A stretch of DNA of 42,024 nt from Moraxella lacunata. GTDB lineage: Bacteria; Pseudomonadota; Gammaproteobacteria; Pseudomonadales; Moraxellaceae. Below are positions 16,368 to 26,161 of this stretch, in pieces (the stretch's first letter is position 1; every line of letters starts with the position of its first letter). The notes under the pieces are model-generated. The model was given only the letters and a program-made list of their open reading frames with translations. It made no database searches and was not told the DNA's origin. The stretch is taken from NCBI RefSeq assembly GCF_002027545.1, contig NZ_MXAN01000052.1, positions 1 to 42,024 on the forward strand, in the 5' to 3' direction. Both the position numbers and the translations under genes were made by a program.

Positions 16368-17285
16368 TTATTTATATTCTTTACCGCCAATAAATCTTGC
16401 CAAGATATTTAATGACAAGACAGCAAGGGTAATCAAGAGTGCCGCCGACCACGCCAATTTATTCCAAGTAATATCAGGGTTCATAGAAAATTGATAAATC
16501 GTATTTGGCAAATTGGCAATCGTCTGACTCATGTCCATGCTAAAATACAAGTTATTTAAAGCGGTGAACAGTAGCGGAGCGGTCTCGCCTGTAATACGGG
16601 CAAAGGCAAGGAGTACACCTGTAATCACGCCTGCTTTGGCGGATTTTAGGGTAACGTGTCCAACGAGCTTGTACTTAGGCGTGCCTAGGGCGTAGGCGGA
16701 TTCTCTAAGGGCGTTTGGCACAAGGGCGAGCATATTCTCGGTGGTACGCACGACCACAGGAATGACGATAAGAGCCAAAGCGACCGCCCCTGCCCAGCCC
16801 GAAAACCCCCGACCGCCCGACACCATGAGAGCATAGACAAACAGACCGATGACGATACTCGGAGCCGACAGCAAAATGTCATTTAAAAAACGAGTGATAC
16901 CGCCAAGCGTCCGCCCAAATTTGCCATCATTATCGGCAAATTCTGCCAGATAAATCCCTGCCATGAGTCCCACGGGCGTGCCGATAAACAGTCCCGAGAA
17001 AGCAAGCATTGCCGAACCAACAATGGCATTTTTGAGACCGCCCACGGTAGCAGGGGGTGGGGTGTTGGCGGTAAAAATGGGCAATTCCATAAAGCCTGTC
17101 GCTCCACGAGAAAACAGCGTAATCAAAATCCAAACAAGCCAAAACAGCCCAAACACCATCGCTGACATGGTAAAGCCAATGCCAAGGGCGTTTTTGAATT
17201 TGCGTTTTTGGTACAACGTGCCATTCATACGCTCATGGAATTTGGGCGTTGGGGTGGTTGGCTTTTCGTGCGTAAGTGTGGTCAT
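16368..17285 (-). CDS. pstA: Phosphate ABC transporter permease PstA
   Basis: PstA and PstC form the transmembrane channel of the phosphate importer. The 305-residue product has six predicted helices and the permease EAA loop ESAYALGTPKYKLVGHVTLKSAKAGVITG (contacting PstB), plus ARITGETAPLLFTA, typical of PstA. The N-terminal 30 residues are cytoplasmic (FHERMNGTLYQKRKFKNALG). Its distance to pstC (264 bp) is unusually long for this operon because two repeat elements sit between them. Confidence 0.96.
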   Translation of the reverse strand: MTTLTHEKPTTPTPKFHERMNGTLYQKRKFKNALGIGFTMSAMVFGLFWLVWILITLFSRGATGFMELPIFTANTPPPATVGGLKNAIVGSAMLAFSGLFIGTPVGLMAGIYLAEFADNDGKFGRTLGGITRFLNDILLSAPSIVIGLFVYALMVSGGRGFSGWAGAVALALIVIPVVVRTTENMLALVPNALRESAYALGTPKYKLVGHVTLKSAKAGVITGVLLAFARITGETAPLLFTALNNLYFSMDMSQTIANLPNTIYQFSMNPDITWNKLAWSAALLITLAVLSLNILARFIGGKEYK

Positions 17286-17346
17286 GATAACCTTCTTTTA
17301 ACCTTTGGGGTTGGTGTATACTTGTTTAACCTCAAAATATACCACC

Positions 17347-17413
17347 GTAGGGGCGTGCTCTGCACGCCCAACCATATTAGTCTTACCAACAGGCGTGTGC
17401 AACACGCCCCTAC
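17347..17413. repeat. REP-like inverted repeat GTAGGGGCGTG
   Basis: GTAGGGGCGTG (17347-17357) and its exact reverse complement CACGCCCCTAC (17403-17413) bracket a 67-bp unit with internal GC-rich partial palindromes. A relative lies at 25087-25154. As transcribed RNA it could form a stable hairpin between pstC and pstA. Confidence 0.7.
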
Positions 17414-17423
17414 AACTTTATTA

Positions 17424-17512
17424 GACTTCTTTCCAAACCCTGATTTTTGTAGATTTTTAAAAACTTCAACCCTAATACTTACAAGGGTTTATTTTTAGTT
17501 TGGAAAGAGATT
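17424..17512 (-). mobile_element. 89-bp MITE, copy B (inverted)
   Basis: This is the reverse complement of the element at 5988-6076, base for base as far as I can compare, and again flanked by TA (17422-17423 and 17513-17514). It lies in the pstC-pstA intergenic region. Two apparently identical copies over 11 kb apart suggest recent movement or gene conversion. Confidence 0.9.
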
Positions 17513-17549
17513 TATTTAAAATTCAAAACTTACCTTTAATCTTATCGCC

Positions 17550-18521
17550 TTATTTCCCTGCCTTTTTATCAATTTGCATCAGCATAATTTTGGAAATTGA
17601 CAAGACAATAAAGGTAATGACAAATAAGATTAAGCCTAAATGCAGTAGCGATGATAAATGCAATTCGCTGGACGCTTCGGCAAATTCGTTGGCAAGGGCG
17701 GACGTGATGGACACCCCCGATGCGAACATACTGGGCGTGATGTTAAAGGTGTTTCCGATAAGAAACGTTACCGCCATCGTCTCGCCCAACGCACGCCCAA
17801 GCCCCAAAATCACACCGCCAACCACGCCTGCTTTGGTGTAGGGCAGGACGATTTTGGTCATGACTTCCCACGTAGTCGCCCCCACGCCATAGGCGGATTC
17901 TTTTAGCAGGTCAGGCACGACAGCGAACACATCTCGCATGGTAGCAGCGATAAAGGGGATAATCATGATGGCAAGGACAAGGCTTGCGGTAAATAGCCCA
18001 ATGTCCATGGGAGCCCCATTAAACAGCGTACCAACCACAGGCAATCCACCCAAATGATGAATGAGCCACGGCTGAACCTTATCGCCAAACCACGGAGCAA
18101 ACACAAACAAGCCCCACATACCATAAATGATAGACGGTACGCCTGCCAAAAGTTCGATGGCGATGCCTAGGGGTTTTTTGAGCATTTTTGGGCATAGCTC
18201 GGTCAAAAACACCGCAATGCCAAAGCTCACTGGCACAGCAATCAAAATGGCGATAAATGACGTAACGAGCGTGCCATAAATCGGAGCCAATGCCCCATAC
18301 TCGCCCGACACAGGATTCCATTCGCTACTGGTATAAAAGCCCAAGCCAAAGGCTTGCATACTTGGGATTGCCCCGATGACGAGCGATGCTAAAATCCCGC
18401 CCAACGACAACAATACAAGCAAGGCAAAAAATTTGGTGGCCAGCACAAAGATGGCGTCTAGCTTTTTTTGTTTATTTAATTGCCCTTTTAGGCTATCGGC
18501 ATGGGCGGTGTGTGTTGTCAT
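17550..18521 (-). CDS. pstC: Phosphate ABC transporter permease PstC
   Basis: PstC pairs with PstA as the importer channel. The 323-residue product has six predicted helices, the EAA loop [29 protein letters not shown], and the [17 protein letters not shown] segment characteristic of PstC. An AAGG site precedes the ATG. The gene stands between pstS and pstA in the standard order. Confidence 0.96.
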   Translation of the reverse strand: MTTHTAHADSLKGQLNKQKKLDAIFVLATKFFALLVLLSLGGILASLVIGAIPSMQAFGLGFYTSSEWNPVSGEYGALAPIYGTLVTSFIAILIAVPVSFGIAVFLTELCPKMLKKPLGIAIELLAGVPSIIYGMWGLFVFAPWFGDKVQPWLIHHLGGLPVVGTLFNGAPMDIGLFTASLVLAIMIIPFIAATMRDVFAVVPDLLKESAYGVGATTWEVMTKIVLPYTKAGVVGGVILGLGRALGETMAVTFLIGNTFNITPSMFASGVSITSALANEFAEASSELHLSSLLHLGLILFVITFIVLSISKIMLMQIDKKAGK

Positions 18522-18564
18522 GATTGACCTTTTGATTTTTTAAATTAAATTTTATTTAAAATGC

Positions 18565-18661
18565 AAAATAATTTGGGAAATGATTTAACCTATTTGTCAT
18601 TTAGATAATTGATTTAAAATCATAAATAAAAATTCAAATATTTTTAATCCCAAATTATTTT
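18565..18661. repeat. Perfect 14-bp inverted repeat between pstS and pstC
   Basis: AAAATAATTTGGGA (18565-18578) and TCCCAAATTATTTT (18648-18661) are exact inverted repeats enclosing an A/T-rich 69-bp interior. It occupies most of the 220-bp pstS-pstC gap. It may be another small mobile element, or an RNA stem that protects or attenuates the pstS message relative to the permease genes; sequence alone does not decide. Confidence 0.55.
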
Positions 18662-18741
18662 AAATTGCGATTTATGAATTTTAATTAACCCAATTTAATT
18701 TGTCATAAGGGCGAAAATATCCCCCTTATTTTTTATTCACA

Positions 18742-19911
18742 TTATTTATTAAACAACGGCTGACCGTCCGCCCCTTTCACGTCCGCCCAACTTGCCTTAA
18801 ACAGACCGACTGCCGTATCGCTAAATGGCACATAATCCAAAGCTTTGGCAGAGTCATCGCCATTGGCATACGCCCAGTTAAAGAACTCAAGCACGCCTTT
18901 GACTTGTTCGGGGTTTTGGGGATTTTTGTGGACGATGATAAAGGTCGCCGCCGCAATCGGCCATGCCCCTTGGGTGTCTGAATTGGTCAGCACTTTGTTA
19001 AAGCCTGCTTCTGCCGACCAGTCAATGTCCCCTGCCGCCGCAAAGCTGTCTGCCGATGGCTGAACAAATTCGCCTTTGGCATTTTTTAGGGAGACGTGAG
19101 CCATGTTGTTTTGTTTGGCAAAGGCGTATTCAACGTAGCCGATGGAGTTTTTGACACGCCCCACATAGCTTGCCACGCCGTCATTGCCCTTACCGCCCAT
19201 GCCTGTGGCGGACGTTGGCCACTTAACCGCTTTGTCCACGCCAACTGCACTTGCCCAGTCGGGCGATACTTTGGCGAGATAGTCGGTGAAGTTAAAGGTC
19301 GTGCCTGAGCCGTCTGAGCGGAACACGGTGGTAATATTGGCGTCAGGCAAGGTTACGCCTTCGTTTAGGGCAGTGATGGCAGGGTCGTTCCATTTGGTGA
19401 TTTTGCCCAGATAAATCTTGGCAAGCGTGTCGCCATCTAGCTTTAATTGCCCTGCTGCCACGCCATCGACATTGATGACAGGCACGACACCGCCAATCAC
19501 GGTGGGGAACTGAATCAGCCCATCAGCGTTTAGCTCGTCCACGGTAAGCGGTGCATCTGATGCCCCAAAGTCCACGGTTTTTTCTTTGATTTGCTTGATG
19601 CCGCCTGATGAGCCGATGGATTGGTAATTGACTTGTCCGCCTGTGGCAGAGTTAAAATCAGCCGACCACTTGGCATAGATGGGTTGTGGGAACGATGCCC
19701 CTGCCCCTGTGATTTTTAGGCTAGCAAATTCGCCTGTGCTTGGGGTAGTCATCTGTTTATCAGCAGGAGCGGTGGCGGTTTCGACAGGTTTGCCATCGGC
19801 ACCGATGGGCGTGCCTTCTTTTGGGGTGTTTTTATTGCACCCTGTTAGGGCAAATACGCCTGCCACGCTTAGGGCAAGCAGTTTATGAGTAAAAGATAAC
19901 TGAACTGACAT
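18742..19911 (-). CDS. pstS: Phosphate-binding lipoprotein PstS
   Basis: PstS captures phosphate in the periplasm for PstCAB. The 389-residue product begins with a lipoprotein signal ending in the lipobox ALTGC (Cys25), then a charged linker, then the binding domain with GAGASFPQPIYAKW, SSGGIKQIKEKTVDFGASDAPL and FRSDGSGTTFNFTDYL, all hallmark phosphate-contact regions of PstS. A GGAG site is close to the ATG. Tandem Pho boxes lie about 80 bp upstream, making it the first gene of the operon. Confidence 0.97.
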   Translation of the reverse strand: MSVQLSFTHKLLALSVAGVFALTGCNKNTPKEGTPIGADGKPVETATAPADKQMTTPSTGEFASLKITGAGASFPQPIYAKWSADFNSATGGQVNYQSIGSSGGIKQIKEKTVDFGASDAPLTVDELNADGLIQFPTVIGGVVPVINVDGVAAGQLKLDGDTLAKIYLGKITKWNDPAITALNEGVTLPDANITTVFRSDGSGTTFNFTDYLAKVSPDWASAVGVDKAVKWPTSATGMGGKGNDGVASYVGRVKNSIGYVEYAFAKQNNMAHVSLKNAKGEFVQPSADSFAAAGDIDWSAEAGFNKVLTNSDTQGAWPIAAATFIIVHKNPQNPEQVKGVLEFFNWAYANGDDSAKALDYVPFSDTAVGLFKASWADVKGADGQPLFNK

Positions 19912-19990
19912 ACAAACTCCGATGTAATGGGAAAATTGGTGCGACTGCTTGCCGATGGCAATTACAATCGCTGTGCGTATTTTGCCGTGT

Positions 19991-20034
19991 TTGTATGACA
20001 GCTTAGTGAATGTTTGATGACAGTTTTATGACAG
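19991..20034 (-). promoter_or_regulatory. Tandem Pho boxes of the pst operon
   Basis: Read on the minus strand, four consecutive 11-bp units occur: CTGTCATAAAA, CTGTCATCAAA, CATTCACTAAG and CTGTCATACAA. Units 1, 2 and 4 match the PhoB half-site CTGTCAT perfectly and unit 3 is degenerate. The 11-bp spacing is that of two 22-bp Pho boxes in tandem. A possible -10 (CAAAATA) follows about 10 bp downstream, the usual spacing for PhoB-activated promoters lacking a good -35. Confidence 0.9.
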
Positions 20035-20154
20035 GGTAAAATAGGTGTGGATGCGGGATGGACAAAGTTAGCAATTTGACATTTTGGTAATTTGGGCAAT
20101 TTAATAATTTGACAATTTAAAAAAGAACAAACCACCAAATGAGCGAGCCATATT

Positions 20155-20185
20155 TTTCCAAAATACCACTGCCATATGCTATAAT
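20155..20185 (+). promoter_or_regulatory. Probable miaB promoter
   Basis: A perfect TATAAT (20180-20185) preceded by TGC lies about 40 bp before the miaB start; a weak -35-like TTTCCA is at 20155-20160. Confidence 0.6.
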
Positions 20186-20226
20186 AGTCCCTTTATCCCC
20201 CATTTGGCAAACCCTTGGAGAAAACC

Positions 20227-21729
20227 ATGACCGTTGCTACTTTTAATCCCAAAACCAACACCAAACCCCACACCCCCACGTTATCGCAGTTGGATTTGTC
20301 TCACTTAGAACAACTACCCAAAGACCCAACCGCCCCCAAAAAAGTCTTTATCGCCACCCAAGGCTGTCAGATGAACGAATACGACAGCCAAAAAATGGGC
20401 GATGTGTTAGGCGACAGTCATGGCATGATCGTTACCGACGACATTAATGAAGCTGACGTGCTGATTATGAATACCTGCTCTATCCGTGAAAAAGCCCAAG
20501 AAAAAGTATTCTCCGAGCTGGGGCGTTGGCGTAAACTCAAAGACAAAAACCCCCATTTGGTCATCGGCGTGGGGGGCTGTGTGGCGTCCCAAGAAGGCGA
20601 TAATATCCAAAAACGTGCCCCCTATGTGGACATGGTTTTTGGCCCGCAGACCTTGCACCGCCTGCCCCAGATGTATGATGAGCTGACCGCCAAGACCGCC
20701 CGTGCCAAGGCATTGAACGTGGAGCATACCAACACTGGCAAAAACGGCAAAACTCGCATTGGCGTGGTTGATGTGTCATTTCCTAGCATTGAGAAATTTG
20801 ACTTTTTGCCCGAGCCAAAGGTCGAAGGCTATAAGGCATTTGTCTCTATCATGGAAGGCTGTTCAAAATACTGCTCGTTTTGTGTCGTGCCTTATACCCG
20901 TGGCGAAGAGTTGTCTCGTCCGCTCGATGACGTGCTTGCCGAGATTGATAGCTTAGCCGAGCAAGGCGTGCGTGAGATTAACCTTTTGGGGCAAAACGTC
21001 AATGGCTATCGGGGCGAGAAAGATGACGGCACGATTTGCCGATTTAGCGAGCTGTTGCACTATGTCGCCCACATTGATGGCATTGAACGCATTCGCTACA
21101 CCACAAGCCACCCCTTAGAGTTCACCGATGACATCATTGACGCTTATCGGCACATCCCCAAACTCGTCTCGCATTTGCACCTGCCTGTCCAATCTGGTTC
21201 TAACGCCATTTTGCAAGCGATGAAACGCAATCACACCATTGATATTTATATCAATCAAATCAATAAGTTAAAAGCCATTCGCCCTGATTTGCATTTATCC
21301 AGCGACTTTATCATCGGCTTTCCTAATGAGACCGATGAAAACTTTGCCGACACGCTAAATCTTGCCAAAGAGTTAGATTTTGACCATTCATACAGCTTTA
21401 TCTACTCAAAACGCCCTGGCACGCCTGCATCCGATTTGCCCGATAATGTCAGCTTTGAGACCAAAAAAGAGCGATTGGCGACTTTTCAGGAAGTCATCAA
21501 GGATTCTACCTTTGCCAAGACCCGAGCGATGGTCGGTCAGACCGTGCGAGTACTGGTCGAAGAACGTGCCAACCGCCGAGACGGCTATTTGCATGGCACA
21601 GCCGACAACACCCGTTCGGTGATTTTTCGTGGCGGTGATGAACTGCTCGGCAAATTTGTCAATGTCCGCATTGATAAGGCGATTAGCATGCATTTGGTTG
21701 AAGGTGAGCTGGTTGAAGTGTTAGGCTAA
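20227..21729 (+). CDS. miaB: tRNA methylthiotransferase MiaB
   Basis: MiaB adds the methylthio group to i6A37 of tRNAs reading UNN codons. The 500-residue product has the three cysteines of the N-terminal cluster domain (Cys47 in [11 protein letters not shown], Cys84 in [13 protein letters not shown], Cys118 in GGCVASQEG), the radical-SAM motif CSKYCSFC (Cys212, 216, 219), the central [10 protein letters not shown] and HLPVQSGS motifs, and a C-terminal TRAM domain. The ATG at 20227 with GGAG 7 bases upstream is preferred over the in-frame TTG at 20215, which overlaps that site. About 35 residues precede the conserved domain. Confidence 0.96.
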   Translation: MTVATFNPKTNTKPHTPTLSQLDLSHLEQLPKDPTAPKKVFIATQGCQMNEYDSQKMGDVLGDSHGMIVTDDINEADVLIMNTCSIREKAQEKVFSELGRWRKLKDKNPHLVIGVGGCVASQEGDNIQKRAPYVDMVFGPQTLHRLPQMYDELTAKTARAKALNVEHTNTGKNGKTRIGVVDVSFPSIEKFDFLPEPKVEGYKAFVSIMEGCSKYCSFCVVPYTRGEELSRPLDDVLAEIDSLAEQGVREINLLGQNVNGYRGEKDDGTICRFSELLHYVAHIDGIERIRYTTSHPLEFTDDIIDAYRHIPKLVSHLHLPVQSGSNAILQAMKRNHTIDIYINQINKLKAIRPDLHLSSDFIIGFPNETDENFADTLNLAKELDFDHSYSFIYSKRPGTPASDLPDNVSFETKKERLATFQEVIKDSTFAKTRAMVGQTVRVLVEERANRRDGYLHGTADNTRSVIFRGGDELLGKFVNVRIDKAISMHLVEGELVEVLG

Positions 21730-21780
21730 GTCTCTTGGCTTGGTTCATCTTGGTTTGTTTTGGCTGATTAAGGAGTTATT

Positions 21781-23214
21781 TTGTCAAACAATAGTCCGAC
21801 CGTCTCCATCAAGGTGCTACATCTGCCCGTGCAGACAGACGAGCAGGGCAAACCTGCATACCTAGACCTTGCCATGCTCAGCAAAAACTTGCGTGATGAC
21901 GTTCTGCCCATCACGCAGGACGACGGCCACGGCGAGCATGGCACCATTCCCACGCCCAAACAAATCTTTAAACAGGCAAGTCGCTACGTCCTACATCAGC
22001 CGAATGCCCTGCGTGAGCTATCCACCGTCTTTTTCTACCACCTAACCAGTCAAAAAGACAGACAAACACAAAAAACCTATCAACCTCAAAGCGACCGACA
22101 AAAATTCCTTGATGAATTTGGTAAAGCCCTTGGTCTTGATGATGACTTTTTTAAAACGCTAGATGACATAGAAAATAAAAATACGGACAACAAAACCACC
22201 GACGGCAAAACAGACAATAAAACAGAGAGCCAAAGTACAGACAAAACCACAGACAGCAAGGATAAAACCAAACACAGTCTCAACAGCCCCAACAGCCACA
22301 CCAGCACCGCCCCCATCTTTTTGACGGGCAAGACAGGCAGTGGCAAAACCCACATCATCAAACAGCTGTGCAAAATGTTTGATGTCAATTTTTTGGCGGT
22401 CAATGCCCCAAGTATCAGCAACGCAGGCTACAAAGGCATGACGTTGGCAGACATCGGGGCAAGCCTACTACAAGCGAGCAACAAGAACATCGCCAAAGCA
22501 GAGCATTCGGTCATCTTTTTTGATGAGTTTGATAAATTATTCATCAATGATGGTCTGATGTTAGGGGCGTATCATCTGTCTTTGGTGACTGAGATTTTGA
22601 CCATCATCGAAGGCACGACCCCCTTTCCCGTCAAAGACAGCGACAATGGCGGTATTGACAGCAGTCGCATGCTCTTTGTCCTAGGCGGTAGTTTTAACAT
22701 CCATCAGCGTAATGAGAGAGCCCCCATCGGCTTTATGAATGCCAAAACCTAACAAGGCACGCCCGACCACCAGCTTAGGCTCACCGACTTTGGCTTGCCT
22801 GATGAGCTGGCAGGGCGTATCGGCACCATCATCACCCTAGATGACATCAGCCAAGAGCAGATGATTGACATCCTAAAAAACAGCCCAACATCGCCCTTTG
22901 TCGCCTTTAAAAACAAACTTGCCATGATAAGCTGTACCGCCAGTATCAGTGATGCCGTACTGTCCGACATGGCAGACAAGCACCATGATGCCATTGAGAA
23001 GTTTGGCGTGCGTGGACTCTATCAAGCCTTTTACCGCCTGCCCCAAATCAGCGACATCCTACACGAAGCACCTGACCATCCCCACTCGCATTATCACATC
23101 ACGCCCACAGGCTTTGACCGCACCGACCACCCCAAGGTAGAGCTAGAAGTGACCGTTTCCCCACCACCGCCCAAGCCATCACCATTTGACCTGTATGATG
23201 ACATGCCGTTTTGA
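21781..23214 (+). pseudogene. ClpX-like AAA+ ATPase gene split by an in-frame TAA
   Basis: The frame encodes an AAA+ protein of the ClpX/HslU type: a helical N-part, a Thr/Lys/Asp-rich low-complexity linker (about 133-165), Walker A GKTGSGKT (183-190), Walker B VIFFDEFDK (244-252), a sensor-1-like FVLGGSFNI, and, after the break, LPDELAGRIGTIITL carrying the sensor-2 Arg region and the small lid domain. There is no zinc-finger N-domain as in true ClpX. Codon 324 is TAA (22750-22752) but the frame continues unbroken for 154 more codons, so it is a single nonsense mutation. Translation starts at TTG 21781 after AAGGAG. The truncated product lacks the lid and should not hydrolyse ATP normally. 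Confidence 0.8.
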
Positions 23215-23276
23215 TGGTTAAATGTTTTTCAAAGCGTGATACATCAAACACTCATTGTCATGACGACACCCAACAA

Positions 23277-23303
23277 AAAACCCAAAGTCATGCTTTGGGT
23301 TTT
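23277..23303. terminator. Bidirectional terminator between the AAA+ gene and the dehydrogenase
   Basis: AAAACCCAAAG pairs exactly with CTTTGGGTTTT across a TCATG loop, with A and T runs at the ends, serving both converging genes. Confidence 0.85.
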
Positions 23304-23333
23304 GTGCTTGGTATTTTGACTAAAAATACGATA

Positions 23334-24428
23334 TCAATATTCAATAATCACTTTCATCGCCTTATTTTCTGACGCATGTTTGAACACGTCATAGGCTTTT
23401 TCCATCTCATCAAATTTAAAATGGTGCGTGGCAAGTTTGTCCATCGGCAATTTACTGCATTCACAGGTCTTTAACAACATGCCTGTGGTGTTAGCATTGA
23501 CAAGCCCTGTGGTGATTTTTAGGTTTTTAATCCACAGTTTTTCAAGCTCAAAGTTCACCGACGTGCCATGTACGCCCACGTTGGCGATATTACCGCCTTC
23601 TTTGACAGTCTTTTGGCAAATGTCCCATGCATCAGGAATGCCCACCGCTTCGATGGCACAGTCCACGCCACGTCCGTCCGTGATGGCACGAATGGCTTCT
23701 ACGGCATCCGCCACGCCCGATGATGAATTGACCGTGTGGGTCGCTCCCATCTCTTTTGCCATCGCCAGACGGTTATCGTCCATGTCCACCATGATGATGG
23801 TCGCAGGCGAGTACATTTGTGCTGTTAGTAGCACGCCCATGCCCACAGGCCCTGCCCCCACGATGACGATAGAATCCCCTGGTTTGACATCGCCATACTG
23901 CACGCCAATCTCATGCCCTGTCGGCAGAGCGTCTGACAAGAACACCGCCACGTCTGTGTTTAGGTTGTCGGGCAGATGATACAAGGAGTTGTCGGCAAAT
24001 GGCGTACGCACATACTCTGCTTGCGTACCGTCAATCATATATCCCATAATCCAACCACCGTCAGCACGGCAATGGGCATAGAGCTGTTTTTGGCAGTTTT
24101 CGCACGAACCACAGCGAGACACGCACGAGATGATGACTTTATCGCCTTTTTTGAAGTTTTTGACGGCTGAACCAACTTCTTCCACAACACCCACGCCTTC
24201 ATGTCCTAGGATGCGCCCTGTCCACTCGCCAGTCTTGGCACGAGCAGTCGCTTCAATCTCAGGGTTTTTGCCTTTCCAAATCCCCAAATCCGTCCCACAA
24301 ATCGTGGTCTTGGTCATGCGAATCACCGCATCGGTGGGGTCAATAATTGCTGGCGTGGGTCGCTCTTCAAAACGAATGTCATCGGCTCCATAATAGGTCA
24401 TCGCTTTCATCGTGGCAGGCTTGGTCAT
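23334..24428 (-). CDS. Zinc-dependent alcohol dehydrogenase
   Basis: The 364-residue product is a medium-chain zinc alcohol dehydrogenase. It has the catalytic-zinc Cys in TICGTDLG, the GHEGVGVVEEVG motif, the structural-zinc cysteines in CGSCENCQKQLYAHC, and the Rossmann NAD motif GAGPVGMG. A TGxEIGVQYGDVKPG segment and overall pattern suggest the group acting on short-chain or formaldehyde-like substrates, but the substrate cannot be read from sequence. The ATG at 24428 has a GGAGAC site; the in-frame ATG at 24440 has none. It is a single gene ending at a shared terminator. Confidence 0.9.
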   Translation of the reverse strand: MTKPATMKAMTYYGADDIRFEERPTPAIIDPTDAVIRMTKTTICGTDLGIWKGKNPEIEATARAKTGEWTGRILGHEGVGVVEEVGSAVKNFKKGDKVIISCVSRCGSCENCQKQLYAHCRADGGWIMGYMIDGTQAEYVRTPFADNSLYHLPDNLNTDVAVFLSDALPTGHEIGVQYGDVKPGDSIVIVGAGPVGMGVLLTAQMYSPATIIMVDMDDNRLAMAKEMGATHTVNSSSGVADAVEAIRAITDGRGVDCAIEAVGIPDAWDICQKTVKEGGNIANVGVHGTSVNFELEKLWIKNLKITTGLVNANTTGMLLKTCECSKLPMDKLATHHFKFDEMEKAYDVFKHASENKAMKVIIEY

Positions 24429-24578
24429 GATTGTCTCCATTTACTGATATTTATCAAAATAACCAATAAAAATCATCAGTCATCATTGATAAAGAAAATA
24501 TTCTTACCAATCATCATTTTCATTTGACAAAATAATCATTGGCAAACCTAGAAATTTATTTGTCTGATAAATTCCTTA

Positions 24579-24778
24579 GGGCATGTTAAATGTTGATATT
24601 TGCCATGAAAAATGAGAGAAATCGCACGTTTTTCAAGGAAAAGTCCGCAGTTGATATTGAAATATCAACAAGGATTTTGACGATGAAAAACAAGATTTAG
24701 CCATTTTTCATGCAAAAATTGATTAAATCATCAAACTTTATCAATTCCAATAAAATGTTATCAATGTTTAACATGCCC
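24579..24778 (+). mobile_element. 200-bp MITE, copy 1
   Basis: Terminal inverted repeats GGGCATGTTAAA / TTTAACATGCCC are flanked by TA (24577-24578 and 24779-24780). The interior shares ATGAAAAATGAG, CGCACGTTTTTCAAGGAAAA and ACAAGATTTAGCCATTTTTCATGCAAAAA with the copy at 33191-33394. An internal hairpin GTTGATAT-TGAA-ATATCAAC lies in the middle. Confidence 0.85.
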
Positions 24779-25086
24779 TAACTCTAATGTAGCAAAATTT
24801 TTGGGGAATTTCCAATGAAATTTTTATGACAATTTAAAGATTTTCCTAATAAATCATTTGGGTAATTTTTTATGCCATCGTATTTGTATTTTTTGTTATG
24901 TTATATTATTTTATTTTAAAAAATGAATGATAAAGGGTGTTTTTAAAAATATGAAAATTTATTTTAAATTGGGATAATTTTTTATAAAAATGACAATTTT
25001 AAAAAAACAAAATTCCCCTTAAAATCATTTTTTATCATTTAAACCTAAGAAACTTTAAAATTACTACAAACATAATGATGTTTAGG

Positions 25087-25154
25087 TGTAGGGGCGTGCT
25101 GTGCATGCCTTGTGTAGTAACGTCATCAAAGGGTGTGCTCAGCACACCCCTACA
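25087..25154. repeat. REP-like inverted repeat TGTAGGGG
   Basis: TGTAGGGG...CCCCTACA with internal GC-rich palindromes GTGCTGTGCATGC and GTGTGCTCAGCACAC. It is related to the repeat at 17347-17413, sharing GTAGGGGCGTGCT. Confidence 0.65.
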
Positions 25155-25355
25155 AACCCGTGGTAAATATTAAGTTGGCTGGGCATATATAAGCAATTCA
25201 TTTATCAAGGGCAAATTGCAATTTATCCTGCAAGCCCATTCAAAACTTTATAAAATTTATGAAAATGACAATTTTAAAAAGGACATGTTCGCCACGTCCT
25301 TTTTAAAATTGTCAAATTTGTCAAATCCACAAAAACCGATTTTGGATAGCCCCAC

Positions 25356-26003
25356 CTACTGCTTTTTATCCATCGCATTAAACACAGGCGGTAGCTCCTT
25401 TTGGGCTTCGTGTTCTTTTTGGATTTCGCTGGCGGTGAGACGGTCGGGGGATAAGCCTTTGATGATGGACAAATCCGCCACGTTTTTGCGTTTGCGATTA
25501 GATAGGCTCACTGGCACCATGCGGGCAAATTCAAATAAGTACAGATACTCTTCTTCGTCGCCATCAAACTCATCTTCTTCGTCAGGGCGGATACTGGCGA
25601 TTTTGGCAAGGTCAGCCACCTGCTCACGTTCATCTGCCGTCAAAGCGACTTCTGCCACGCCAAGCCCCGTGATAAAGCCCCCTGCCCAGTCTTTTAATGC
25701 CAAAAACCGCTCGGACAACTCATGCTCATCATCAGGCACCAGTGGCTCATAGCCATAGGCATCATCTTTGTCTTTTAAGGCAAAACTTACGTCTTCACCA
25801 TACTCCGCCAACAACTCCAACGCCCGCTCATCAGGCAGGGCAAAGCTAAGCTCAGTCAATATCGCCGACCATCCTGCCACGTCCGTGGGATGACAGGCGG
25901 TCATCAAGGCACTCATGAGACCATGTAGTTCACTGATAGAGACATCTGTCCATGTGCTAAACGCTTCTGTCCAGTCATTAAATCCTGATAAATCATCACT
26001 CAT
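25356..26003 (-). CDS. ygfB: UPF0149 family protein (YgfB/YecA-like)
   Basis: The 215-residue product has the UPF0149 layout: an N-terminal helical part with SISELHGLMSALMTACH, then FLALKDWAGGFITGLGVAE (about 120-138), an acidic stretch DEEDEFDGDEEEYLYLFEFARM and a C-terminal tail. The role is poorly defined in most bacteria; in Pseudomonas a YgfB homologue affects gene regulation. It is divergent from a coiled-coil gene and zapA, a neighbourhood conserved in gammaproteobacteria. The length is slightly above average because of the polar tail. Confidence 0.85.
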   Translation of the reverse strand: MSDDLSGFNDWTEAFSTWTDVSISELHGLMSALMTACHPTDVAGWSAILTELSFALPDERALELLAEYGEDVSFALKDKDDAYGYEPLVPDDEHELSERFLALKDWAGGFITGLGVAEVALTADEREQVADLAKIASIRPDEEDEFDGDEEEYLYLFEFARMVPVSLSNRKRKNVADLSIIKGLSPDRLTASEIQKEHEAQKELPPVFNAMDKKQ

Positions 26004-26161
26004 AAGGCTCTCGCTGTTGGTTACTGTTGGTTAAACTGCCCTATAAATGCCGTCATTTTGGCAAAAGTCAAGGGTGTTTTGTGTTTTTAAAATCTCATGC
26101 TACAATAACACACCAATCATCGCTGAACAATCGCTTATCGCCCATTATCCTAGGAACACCC

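Larger units (their letters stand above)
24441..25355. other. Long A/T-rich intergenic region with two repeat elements
   Basis: No gene is supported in these 915 bases. They contain a 200-bp inverted-repeat element (24579-24778), a REP-like repeat (25087-25154) and otherwise A/T-rich sequence with poly-A/T tracts. The open frame running into the ygfB gene on the opposite strand has no coding character. Confidence 0.7.

Noticed and set aside
25216..25752. 178-codon plus-strand frame overlapping ygfB
   Set aside because: It is antisense to a well-supported gene, serine-rich as expected for the reverse strand, and has no ribosome site.
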